A stretch of DNA of 6,713 nt from Anaerolineaceae bacterium UBA700 (GCA_002298885.1 DBMK01000153.1:1-6713); one strand, 5' to 3'. Shown: positions 1 through 5,563, counted from the first letter of the stretch. Made by a program: numbers and translations. Notes: generated from the sequence alone by a model not told the origin.

Positions 1-45
1 GCCGTCCGTACGCGGATGGCCAAAAATCAACGGCATAAAAAGTGA
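1..45 (+). CDS. Possible C-terminal tail of an upstream gene (partial)
   Basis: One frame is open from the left edge to a TGA at 43-45 and encodes a basic tail, AVRTRMAKNQRHKK. The fragment is too short to assign to any family. The same bases form an 8-bp hairpin (1-8 with 13-20, loop TACG, one G-T pair). A second weak stem, CCCCC at 47-51 with GGGGG at 62-66, follows the stop but has no T-run, so a terminator is not convincing. It could equally be noncoding sequence read by chance. Confidence 0.25.
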   Translation, partial: AVRTRMAKNQRHKK

Positions 46-182
46 TCCCCCAACCGGATGAGGGGGGCAACCGGTCAGAGGATCAAGTTCATTTTAGCAC
101 AAATAGAAGCGTTTTGAACGACGAATAGGGGAACTTTCGGGGCGACTTTGCGTCTTAGATTCATACCCAATCATTCGAGCCG

Positions 183-207
183 GACAGACTTTCAATGTCT
201 GTCAGAC
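183..207. promoter_or_regulatory. Overlapping inverted repeats upstream of the SIMPL lipoprotein gene
   Basis: GACAGAC (183-189) and GTCTGTC (197-203) are perfect inverted copies separated by 7 bases. GTCTG (197-201) also pairs with CAGAC (203-207), so three half-sites of alternating orientation lie about 50 bases before the start codon. The arrangement resembles an operator for a dimeric regulator. No clear -35/-10 pair is visible here, so the role is inferred only from symmetry and position. A 5' leader hairpin is the alternative. The rest of 46-252 holds nothing I can name. Confidence 0.3.
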
Positions 208-252
208 CTGTAAAAGTATCTGTCGGGCCGAAAAATCTACCGGGAGGAAACC

Positions 253-990
253 ATGAAAGCAAAGTATTTACCCCTTATCGCTGTTATTATCCTGATGAGC
301 CTGGTCTCGGCCTGCGCCCCAATCACGGCTGCCGCCCAGGCGCCATCCACTACCCCCACCACGCGCCAGCTCACCGCCACAGGTGAAGGCAAAGTGTACC
401 TGACCCCCGACCTGGCGTACGTCTTCATCGGCGTGCACTCCGAGGCCGACAGCGTCGGCACGTCGCTGAGCAACAACAACGCCCAGGCCCAGTCCGTGGC
501 CAGCGCGCTCAAAGAATTGGGCGTCGATGCCAAGGACATCCAGACCTCGGCCTTCAACGTTTACCCGCAGCAGCAGTACGATAATACCGGCAAGCCGACC
601 AAGGTCGTTTACATGGTCGACAATACGGTCAACGTGACCGTGCGCGACCTGTCGAAGTTGAGCACGATCCTGGATACAGCCGTAAAATCCGGCGCCAACA
701 GCATCTCGGGCATCCAGTTCGACGTGAAGGATAAACCCGCCGCCATCGCCGAAGCCCGCAAGCTGGCCATCGACGACGCCAAGAAGCAGGCCCAGGACCT
801 GGCCGCCGCCGGCGGTGTGCTGTTAGGCGACCTGCAGAATCTGAACGTCTATAGCAGCAGCGGCCCCACCCCGATCTTCGAGGGCAAGGGCGGCGGAGCA
901 GCCGCCATGTCGGTAGCCTCCAACGTTCCGGTCTCTTCCGGCCAGTTGGTGATCATCATGGACGCCACACTGATCTACGAGATGAAATAA
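253..990 (+). CDS. SIMPL-domain (DUF541) lipoprotein
   Basis: This 245-residue protein has a type II signal peptide: a basic start, a hydrophobic core, and lipobox VSAC with the lipid-carrying Cys at 21. It should sit on the outer face of the membrane. A Thr/Pro/Ala-rich linker (about 22-38) leads into a SIMPL domain (about 39-244). Family hallmarks are the opening TATGEGKVYLTPD (41-53) and the Ala/Lys-rich helix around 168-182 (ARKLAIDDAKKQA). A Gly/Ala-rich loop near 211-218 precedes the last strand. Members are typically exported oligomer-forming proteins of unclear function, and no enzymatic role should be assumed. The start is chosen because GGAGG at 243-247 lies 5 bases before the ATG and gives a full signal peptide. 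A strong terminator follows directly, so the gene is probably monocistronic. Confidence 0.88.
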   Translation: MKAKYLPLIAVIILMSLVSACAPITAAAQAPSTTPTTRQLTATGEGKVYLTPDLAYVFIGVHSEADSVGTSLSNNNAQAQSVASALKELGVDAKDIQTSAFNVYPQQQYDNTGKPTKVVYMVDNTVNVTVRDLSKLSTILDTAVKSGANSISGIQFDVKDKPAAIAEARKLAIDDAKKQAQDLAAAGGVLLGDLQNLNVYSSSGPTPIFEGKGGGAAAMSVASNVPVSSGQLVIIMDATLIYEMK

Positions 991-991
991 A

Positions 992-1048
992 CAAGGATAA
1001 ATAAAAAATTGCCGGTTGGCGCTGCCAGCCGGCAATTTTTTATCCTTG
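992..1048 (+). terminator. Intrinsic terminator after the SIMPL gene, possibly bidirectional
   Basis: The stem AAAAAATTGCCGGTTGGC (1003-1020) pairs with 1024-1041 through a 3-base loop, with one G-U pair, and ends in T6. After a 4-base bulge (999-1002), CAAGGAT (992-998) also pairs with ATCCTTG (1042-1048). It begins one base after the stop codon. The A-run on the left arm means it could terminate transcription on either strand. The right edge overlaps the likely -35 box of the next gene. Confidence 0.92.
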
Positions 1049-1074
1049 TAATTACAGGAAGGGTGTGATACAAT
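1046..1074 (+). promoter_or_regulatory. Predicted sigma70-type promoter of the GntR gene
   Basis: TTGTAA (1046-1051) and TACAAT (1069-1074) are separated by exactly 17 bases, giving a 4/6 match at -35 and a 5/6 match at -10. Transcription would start near 1081, about 30 bases before the chosen start codon. The -35 box overlaps the tail of the preceding terminator. Two further TACAAT copies (1077, 1093) could also act as -10 boxes, so the exact start is uncertain. Confidence 0.5.
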
Positions 1075-1098
1075 TATACAATTAGACAAAGATACAAT
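1069..1098. promoter_or_regulatory. Tandem TACAATTA repeats, candidate operator
   Basis: TACAATTA occurs twice head to tail (1069-1076 and 1077-1084), and a third TACAAT lies at 1093-1098, on an 8/16-base register. The array covers the predicted -10 box and ends just before the ribosome binding site of a GntR/YtrA-type regulator. Regulators of this class often repress their own promoter, so an autoregulatory site is a reasonable inference. No binding data are visible. Confidence 0.35.
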
Positions 1099-1112
1099 AT
1101 AAAGGAGTGCGT

Positions 1113-1526
1113 GTGGCGCAGCGAACCCTGGACCTCAAAGTAGATTTCCGCTCCGGACTGCCGATCTACACCCAGATCGTCGAGCAGATCCGGCGTATGC
1201 TGGCCAGCGGCGAGTTAGAGCCGGGAGACCAGCTCCCCACCGTGCGCCAGTTGGCCACCGACCTGCGCGTCAATTTCAATACGGTGGCCCGGGCCTACCG
1301 CCTGCTGGACGAGGCCGGGCTGATCTCCACCCAGCAGGGCCGCGGCACCTACATCTGGGAGAAACCCGGCCTCGAAGCGGCCCAGGAGCTGCGCCGCCAG
1401 GCGCTGACCGAGCTGACCCGCCAATACCTGGAAGCGGCGGCCGGATTGGGCTTCGACCAGCAAGAGGTGGCCCAAAACTTTGCTGAAGAGTTGAAACTAA
1501 ATCGAAATAAAAACGTATCTGATTAA
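1113..1526 (+). CDS. GntR-family transcriptional regulator, YtrA subfamily
   Basis: This 137-residue DNA-binding protein has the GntR winged helix (about 17-83). The PIYTQIVEQIRRMLASGEL helix comes first, then the LPTVRQLA turn, a recognition helix around 55-66 (FNTVARAYRLLD) and the wing GRGTYI (76-81). Only a short helical tail (about 86-126) follows. That matches the YtrA subfamily, which lacks a large effector domain and dimerises through this tail. I prefer GTG at 1113 because AAGGAG (1102-1107) lies 5 bases upstream of it. The GTG at 1107 would overlap that site. The hydrolase gene follows after 50 bases with no terminator, so the two are probably cotranscribed. YtrA-type regulators usually accompany ABC transporters, and none is seen here. 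Confidence 0.88.
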   Translation: MAQRTLDLKVDFRSGLPIYTQIVEQIRRMLASGELEPGDQLPTVRQLATDLRVNFNTVARAYRLLDEAGLISTQQGRGTYIWEKPGLEAAQELRRQALTELTRQYLEAAAGLGFDQQEVAQNFAEELKLNRNKNVSD

Positions 1527-1576
1527 TACACGGCGGACCGATCCTACCCATTCCGCCATATGAAATAGAGGAGAAA

Positions 1577-2980
1577 ATGAAACACCTGTTCCGAGCAATC
1601 AGCATCATCCTTTTGTTCAGCCTGTTGGCGGGCTGCGCCGCCCAGGCCACCCCCATCGCGGCAACTGCCACTACCAAACCCATCAGCATCGCAGCCGGAG
1701 GGTTCGAAACCCTCATCCCCATAGCCAAAACCTTCATCGAGAGCCTGGCCAAGGGCGATTACACTAACGCCTCCGCCAATTTCGACGCCACCATGCAGGG
1801 CGCCTTCCCACCGGATAAGATGAAGCAAACCATGGAGCAGTTGGTCAGCAACGTTGGCGCCTACCAGCGCCAGACCGGCACGCGCACCGAAACGGCGCAG
1901 GGCTACCGCATCGTCTACGTCACCATCCAGTTCGAGAAGACGACCCTGGACGCCAGAGTGCCGTTCAACACCGCCGGGCAGATCAGCGGGCTGCAGTTCG
2001 TGCCCCTGGCAACCCCCACCCCGGCGGTCTCCACCACCCCGCCAGCCTACGTTAATTCCGGCTCATTCCACGAGGTGGACGTGACGGTCGGCAGCGGCCA
2101 ATGGGCCCTGCCCGGCACGCTGAGCCTGCCCAACGGCAGCGGCCCCTTCCCGGCGGTGGTGCTGGTGCACGGTTCCGGCCCCAACGACCGGGATGAAACC
2201 ATCGGCCCCAACAAGCCCTTCCGCGACCTGGCCTGGGGGCTGGCCTCGCAGGGCATAGCCGTGCTGCGCTACGACAAGCGCACCTTTGCCCACAAAGACC
2301 TGTTCACTGCCGACGTATTATCGAAGCTGACCACCAAAGAAGAGACGACCGACGACGCGCTGCTGGCGGTCCAGCTCCTGCGCCAGACCTCGGGCATCGA
2401 TCCCAAGCGGGTCTTCGTCCTGGGGCACAGCCTGGGCGCCACGATGGCGCCGCGCATCGGCCAGCAGGACCCTAGCCTGGCGGGGTTGATCATCCTGGCC
2501 GGCATCACGCGCCCCTTCGAGGACGTTGTGCTCGACCAGTACACCTACCTGTACAGCCTGAATGGCGGTCCAACCAGCCAGCAGGTGGGGCTTCTGGAGG
2601 TGCTGAAGGCCCAGGTGGCGGCGGTAAAGGACCCCAATCTGTCGCTCAGCACCAAGAACACCGACCTGCCGCTGAGCATCTACCCGGCCTACTGGCTGGA
2701 CCTGCGCGGCTACCAGCCGGCCGAGGTTGCTAAAACCTTGAAGATGCCCCTGCTGGTGCTGCAGGGCGGGCGCGATTACCAGGTTTCGGCCACCAAGGAT
2801 TTCCCAGGCTGGCAGGCCGCCTTGAGCGGCAATCCCAACGACACGCTCAAGGTGTACCCGGACCTGAACCACGTGTTCATCTCCGGCAGCGGTCCGGCCA
2901 CGCCCAGCGAGTACCAGAACCCGGGCAACGTCAGCCCGGAGGTGGTCAGCGATATCGGAAAGTGGGTGCTGGGGCATTAA
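1577..2980 (+). CDS. Lipoprotein alpha/beta hydrolase with N-terminal DUF3887-like domain
   Basis: This 467-residue exported lipoprotein has lipobox LAGC with the lipidated Cys at 20. Residues about 44-143 resemble DUF3887, a small domain often found before hydrolases (FIESLAKGDYTNASANFD start). A Pro/Thr-rich linker (144-158) leads to a serine hydrolase of the alpha/beta fold (about 165-466). The HGSG turn at 198-201 is the probable oxyanion region. The nucleophile elbow GHSLG (283-287) supplies Ser285, GGRD supplies Asp400 and LNHVF supplies His432, so the triad is complete. The substrate cannot be read from sequence; esterase or peptidase activity on the cell surface is plausible. GAGGAG at 1568-1573 precedes the ATG. 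The preceding regulator gene on the same strand may control it. An inverted repeat GGCGGA/TCCGCC (1532-1537, 1552-1557) lies in the gap. Confidence 0.9.
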   Translation: MKHLFRAISIILLFSLLAGCAAQATPIAATATTKPISIAAGGFETLIPIAKTFIESLAKGDYTNASANFDATMQGAFPPDKMKQTMEQLVSNVGAYQRQTGTRTETAQGYRIVYVTIQFEKTTLDARVPFNTAGQISGLQFVPLATPTPAVSTTPPAYVNSGSFHEVDVTVGSGQWALPGTLSLPNGSGPFPAVVLVHGSGPNDRDETIGPNKPFRDLAWGLASQGIAVLRYDKRTFAHKDLFTADVLSKLTTKEETTDDALLAVQLLRQTSGIDPKRVFVLGHSLGATMAPRIGQQDPSLAGLIILAGITRPFEDVVLDQYTYLYSLNGGPTSQQVGLLEVLKAQVAAVKDPNLSLSTKNTDLPLSIYPAYWLDLRGYQPAEVAKTLKMPLLVLQGGRDYQVSATKDFPGWQAALSGNPNDTLKVYPDLNHVFISGSGPATPSEYQNPGNVSPEVVSDIGKWVLGH

Positions 2981-3020
2981 GCACCAGGCGGGTCAACAGG
3001 AATCCACCACAGACCTAACC

Positions 3021-3053
3021 CCCCGGCCCCCTCTCCACGGGGTGGAGAGGGGG
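3021..3053. repeat. C-rich palindrome, likely interspersed genomic repeat
   Basis: CCCCCTCTCCAC (3027-3038) pairs perfectly with GTGGAGAGGGGG (3042-3053) through a GGG loop, and is preceded by ACCCCCCGG. C-rich hairpins of this style are scattered through many Chloroflexota genomes. That is from general knowledge, not a search. It lies 46 bases after the hydrolase stop and could stall transcription, but no T-run follows. On the other strand the open frame of the RAYT remnant runs through it, so it marks the point where that gene was cut. Confidence 0.6.
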
Positions 3054-3060
3054 AGTATTC

Positions 3061-3182
3061 AGCCAGGCAAAATGGAGCAGCTTGCGAGCAGCGTCTTCCA
3101 TTAGATTTGGCTGGCGGTTATAGGTGACGACGGTAAAGAAGAATATTCCCCCGCAAATCCTTGACCCGCGATACTCGGTCAT
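3061..3182 (-). pseudogene. N-terminal remnant of a REP-associated tyrosine transposase (RAYT)
   Basis: Read from ATG at 3182, about 40 residues match the start of RAYT (TnpA-REP, Y1 transposase) proteins: MTEYRGSRICGG followed by IFFFTVVTYNRQPNL and an Ala/Arg/Leu helix. The family pattern is YRR...GG.(Y/F)FFTVVTYNR. Complete members are roughly 150-200 residues with a HUH motif and a catalytic Tyr, and both are missing. The frame runs on into the C-rich palindrome and stops at 3015-3017, so the 3' part was lost. No ribosome binding site is visible. A REP-like hairpin sits 13 bases upstream of the ATG, as expected beside a RAYT gene. It is not functional. Confidence 0.75.
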
Positions 3183-3187
3183 GGAGT

Positions 3188-3219
3188 AAAAAAAAGGTGC
3201 GTTCAAAAGCGAACGCACC
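3188..3219 (-). terminator. REP-like palindrome that is also a minus-strand intrinsic terminator
   Basis: GGTGCGTTC (3196-3204) and GAACGCACC (3211-3219) form a perfect 9-bp stem with a 6-base loop. On the minus strand the stem is followed by eight T (3195-3188), the classic intrinsic terminator form. If the IS110 element is removed, the minus strand reads GTAG immediately before the stem. GTAG plus hairpin is the hallmark of REP sequences mobilised by RAYT transposases, and a RAYT remnant lies next to it. Before the insertion it probably ended transcripts from the lipoprotein gene now at 4562-5461. Confidence 0.7.
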
Positions 3220-3221
3220 CT
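3211..3221 (+). other. Left target flank and core CT of the IS110 insertion
   Basis: GAACGCACCCT ends in the core dinucleotide CT (3220-3221). The same 11 bases recur inside the element at 3288-3298, the position expected for the left target guide of a bridge RNA. The matching right flank is CTAC (4469-4472). The reconstructed empty site is GAACGCACC-CT-ACAAC. The CT is the only duplicated sequence, as expected for IS110 recombination. Confidence 0.7.
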
Positions 3222-3223
3222 TG

Positions 3224-3229
3224 TATTAT
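3224..3229 (+). promoter_or_regulatory. -10 half of the IS110 circular-junction promoter
   Basis: TATTAT lies 2 bases inside the left end. In the integrated form it has no partner -35 box in the flanking palindrome. When the ends are joined, it falls exactly 17 bases after TTGACT at 4450-4455. Transcription would then start near 3236, just before the bridge RNA. Confidence 0.6.
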
Positions 3230-3256
3230 CGATATGCAGTAAGCTAGAGAGGTAAA

Positions 3257-3444
3257 AGGCACCGGCCAGGTCAGTGAGAGTGAATCTGAACGCACCCTAA
3301 GGCAGAAAGCCCGAGACGTAGATATGATCCTCTCACCACAGACAGAAGCAGAGATCGGACGGTATCTGAAGCCTCTCTAGCGCAATAGAGAAGAGCTTGC
3401 ATTTGCAAGGAAGATCCAAGTCTCCGAGGGCCTGGCCAGTGCTT
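3257..3444 (+). ncRNA. Putative IS110 bridge RNA (target and donor guide RNA)
   Basis: Known IS110 elements encode a structured RNA in the left end that pairs with target and donor DNA and guides recombination. Here a closing stem joins 3257-3262 with 3439-3444 and 3264-3272 with 3429-3437, 15 pairs with one mismatch between. Inside are two loops. The target loop is closed by GTGAGAG (3274-3280) with CTCTCAC (3330-3336). It holds GAACGCACCCT (3288-3298, equal to the left target), a GGC/GCC hairpin (3301-3311) and GTAG (3318-3321, complementary to right-target CTAC). The donor loop holds GACGGTATCT (3358-3367, equal to the right end), a hairpin (3374-3391) and TGCAAG (3404-3409, complementary to CTTGTA at the left end with one G-U). 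About 188 bases is close to the known size. The ends are approximate. Confidence 0.78.
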
Positions 3445-3469
3445 ACCCTAGTGTACCAAGGAGTAGGCG

Positions 3470-4453
3470 ATGTTACAAACGGTTATTGGTATCGATGTGT
3501 CCAAACAGAGCCTGGATGTGGTCATGCTCCAGGGCAAGGGCAGCTGGCATAAAGTGTTTGAGAACGGCGTCAATGGGTATGAGCGATTGCAGGACTGGCT
3601 GGTTCAACACAGGGCCGGGCCGGTGCATGCCTGTTTAGAGGCCACCGGGCAGTATGGAGAAGGGGTGGCCGAGTATCTATTTGAGTGCGGCCAGGGGGTG
3701 AGCATTGTGAATCCGGCCAGGATCAAACGCTACGGGGAGAGCAAACTGCATCGGAATAAAACGGATAAAGCGGATGCGGGTCTGATTGCCGAGTTCTGCG
3801 CCAAAGAGAAGCCGCCCTTTTGGGTTCCCTCTCCGGCTTTTCAGAAGCATTTACAAGCTCTGGTGCGCTATTTGGACGATCTAGAAGGGATGTATCAGCA
3901 GGAGCGCAACCGCTCGCTTTCAGGAATTCAGGATGAGTTTGTGCTGGCTGAACTGCAGGCCCATATGACCTATTTACAACAGCGCATGCAAGCGATGCGC
4001 AAGCTGATCCAGGAACACATGCAAAATACACCCCGCTTGAAACAGCAACAGGATCTGCTCCTTTCCATCCCGGGCATTGGCAAAATCACCTCCGCTCGCC
4101 TGTTAGCTGAACTGGGGGATATCTCCACCTTTGAGAATGCCCCGCAACTGGCAGCCTTTGCCGGATTGAACCCCAAGGGCTTCCGCTCTGGCTCTTCGGT
4201 CCACAAGAAGACCCGTATCTCCAAAGAGGGAAGAGCTTTTTTGCGCTATATCCTGTATATGCCCGCCATCGTCGCCCAACGCCACAACCCCATCATTCGT
4301 GCTTTTTGCGACCGCCTGGCTCAACGTGGCTTGCCGAAAATGGCCATTGTGGCTGCCGCCATGCGCAAATTGCTCCACCTTATCTTTGGCGTCCTAAAAC
4401 ACGCTGCACCTTTTAACCCTGACTACCTCTCTTCCTCTGCTGCTGCCCCTTGA
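3470..4453 (+). CDS. IS110-family DEDD transposase (serine-dependent recombinase)
   Basis: This 327-residue recombinase is the full family length. The N-terminal RuvC-like domain (about 4-150) carries the DEDD residues Asp9 (GIDVSK), Glu57 (LEATG), Asp99 and Asp102 (KTDKADA). A helical stretch (about 125-195) follows. The C-terminal Tnp_IS116/IS110/IS902 domain (about 195-285) has LSIPGIGKITSARLLAELGD, AAFAGLNPKGFRSGSS and RISKEGRAFLRYIL. Ser240 in the RSG motif is the probable nucleophile. The protein would cut and rejoin DNA at CT core sites chosen by the bridge RNA. AAGGAG (3458-3463) lies 6 bases before the ATG. The stop codon overlaps the -35 box of the junction promoter, so the coding end and the element end are tightly packed. 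No frameshift is seen. Confidence 0.95.
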   Translation: MLQTVIGIDVSKQSLDVVMLQGKGSWHKVFENGVNGYERLQDWLVQHRAGPVHACLEATGQYGEGVAEYLFECGQGVSIVNPARIKRYGESKLHRNKTDKADAGLIAEFCAKEKPPFWVPSPAFQKHLQALVRYLDDLEGMYQQERNRSLSGIQDEFVLAELQAHMTYLQQRMQAMRKLIQEHMQNTPRLKQQQDLLLSIPGIGKITSARLLAELGDISTFENAPQLAAFAGLNPKGFRSGSSVHKKTRISKEGRAFLRYILYMPAIVAQRHNPIIRAFCDRLAQRGLPKMAIVAAAMRKLLHLIFGVLKHAAPFNPDYLSSSAAAP

Positions 4454-4455
4454 CT
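4450..4455 (+). promoter_or_regulatory. -35 half of the IS110 circular-junction promoter
   Basis: TTGACT overlaps the transposase stop codon (TGA, 4451-4453) and lies 15 bases from the right end of the element. Fifteen bases here plus two at the left end give the ideal 17-base spacer to TATTAT (3224-3229). In the integrated state it points out of the element and could drive weak transcription rightward, antisense to the lipoprotein gene. Confidence 0.6.
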
Positions 4456-4561
4456 TTCAAGACGGTATCTACAACTTTCATTCGAACCAAGAATTCTTGC
4501 TTGGCCACATCGTCAAAAGCTCTTGAATTTGGGCATTTACACCTTAACCAAACAGCAATAA

Positions 4562-5461
4562 CTACCATTGATTAGTAAAATCATGAGGAGAAAGACATTC
4601 TTTCTTTACAATCCGATCCAGAATCTCGTTCACAGAGTATCCCGAATCTGCTTGAGTTTTCCAAACAAAATCACCAAATAGGTTAACCTGACTTCCGACA
4701 TCGACCTGTTGTTTAGGATCATATAATTCGATTATTAGTTCTTTTTCTTTTAATGAATCTCCCAGACAGATGGTGGCTTGTTTTGTCGTCACACTATTAA
4801 GTGCAAAGATAAACCCTTCTCTACTATAATCCAGGATGAATCCCATCCATTTCCCATAAGGTCCCCAGAGATAAATTTGGTCTGGAGAACCGACTTGATT
4901 TTGAAGCCTTTCAACACGTAGGAATGCTGAATTATCATTTAAGAAATGCTGCTGGATTATGATTGAACTTACAATTCCTTTTTTCCAGTTTATATACACT
5001 GAAATCGCTTTTTCATTTTTATTATTGTCGGAGTCAGTTATATCAAGGATCGCTGTGCCATCAACTTTTTGATACAAATTTTCATGAAATTCCAATCCCA
5101 ACTTTGCAGCAAACGGACTTATGTCATCAAATGGTGAGACGCCCGGTGTTAGACCTAACCAACAGGGAAGTTCGCAACCCATTCCGCCACTTAAAACATC
5201 AATTCTTGACATCTTATCATCCATTGTTGGAGTAGCTACTGGAAAACGGGTACTCGTTTGGGTGGGATGGGACATTAGCGTATTTGGATGAACCATTATC
5301 GTTGCTGATGGGGTAACTACAGGAAAATGTTCTATCCTTGTAGCTTCTCCTGTTTTTACTAGTGGAGTATCAAGGTTATCTTGTTGACTAGTCTTTGTGT
5401 TCCATGGAAAACAACTAGAAAGCGAAATAGTCAAAAGGAATAAAAGAATCTTAATTTTCAT
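4562..5461 (-). CDS. Lipoprotein of unknown function, CELPCW motif
   Basis: This 299-residue protein has a short signal peptide and a lipobox (LSSC, lipidated Cys at 17). A long Thr/Pro/His-rich linker (about 18-80) follows, then a folded region from about 85 to the end. The motif GCELPCWLGLTPG (95-107) recurs, in my memory, in Chloroflexota surface lipoproteins without known function. Cys96 and Cys100 may form a disulphide, and Cys232 and Cys289 could be another pair. AGGAG (5472-5468 on this strand) lies 6 bases before the ATG, and a promoter is visible upstream. The gene is clearly AT-rich and uses A/T-ending codons, unlike the GC-rich genes on both sides, which suggests acquisition by transfer. 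The IS110 insertion beyond its stop separates it from its probable terminator. Confidence 0.85.
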   Translation of the reverse strand: MKIKILLFLLTISLSSCFPWNTKTSQQDNLDTPLVKTGEATRIEHFPVVTPSATIMVHPNTLMSHPTQTSTRFPVATPTMDDKMSRIDVLSGGMGCELPCWLGLTPGVSPFDDISPFAAKLGLEFHENLYQKVDGTAILDITDSDNNKNEKAISVYINWKKGIVSSIIIQQHFLNDNSAFLRVERLQNQVGSPDQIYLWGPYGKWMGFILDYSREGFIFALNSVTTKQATICLGDSLKEKELIIELYDPKQQVDVGSQVNLFGDFVWKTQADSGYSVNEILDRIVKKECLSPHDFTNQW

Positions 5462-5534
5462 CTTTCGCTCCTATAAACAGTTCTGCGTGTTCAAAGTAAG
5501 CCGCATCATTATTAGTCAATAGTGCGGACATAAT

Positions 5535-5563
5535 TTTATAAAATCAAATATTTAACATTCCAA
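5535..5563 (-). promoter_or_regulatory. Predicted promoter of the CELPCW lipoprotein gene
   Basis: On the minus strand TTGGAA (5563-5558) and TATAAA (5540-5535) are separated by 17 bases, a 4/6 match at -35 and a 5/6 match at -10. Transcription would start near 5528 and leave a leader of about 67 bases. CCGCA (5501-5505) and TGCGG (5523-5527) flank a short internal TATT/AATA stem at the start of that leader. This could be an mRNA hairpin, but that is weak. Confidence 0.5.

Larger units (their letters stand above)
3222..4470 (+). mobile_element. IS110-family insertion sequence, apparently complete
   Basis: The element is about 1.25 kb, with a roughly 250-base noncoding left end, one DEDD transposase gene and a very short right end (17 bases after the stop). 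It lacks terminal inverted repeats, which fits IS110 rather than IS1111 members. Boundaries are inferred from three signals: core CT at both edges (3220-3221, 4469-4470), the segment 3358-3367 that repeats the right end 4461-4470, and the segment 3288-3298 that repeats the left flank. The rejoined ends read GGTATCT-TGTATTATC. This closely resembles the donor junction of IS621 as I remember it. The element lies inside a REP-like palindrome. Its transposase is uninterrupted, so it may be active. Confidence 0.85.

Noticed and set aside
1069..1098. Short CRISPR-like array
   Set aside because: The repeat units are 8 bases with no spacers of regular length, so this is a promoter-proximal repeat.
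1107..1112. GTG at 1107 as the start of the GntR gene
   Set aside because: It overlaps the only ribosome binding site (1102-1107). The GTG at 1113 has ideal spacing.
1532..1557. Terminator between the GntR and hydrolase genes
   Set aside because: The GGCGGA/TCCGCC arms form only 6 pairs around a 14-base loop with no T-run.
1276..1828. Minus-strand open frames across the GntR and hydrolase genes
   Set aside because: They are long only because of high GC on the opposite strand. They lack ribosome binding sites and recognisable domains.
3243..3381. Terminal or subterminal inverted repeats of an IS1111-type element
   Set aside because: The inverted copies are both inside the left end, not at opposite ends. 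The noncoding RNA region lies upstream of the transposase, as in IS110 members.
4488..4499. CAAGAATTCTTG palindrome as a terminator of the lipoprotein gene
   Set aside because: It is a perfect 12-base palindrome with weak outer pairs, but it has no T-run and almost no loop. The T8 hairpin at 3188-3219 is a far better original terminator.
4963..5235. Plus-strand open frame opposite the CELPCW lipoprotein
   Set aside because: It is a low-complexity shadow of the minus-strand gene, which has a signal peptide, ribosome binding site and promoter.
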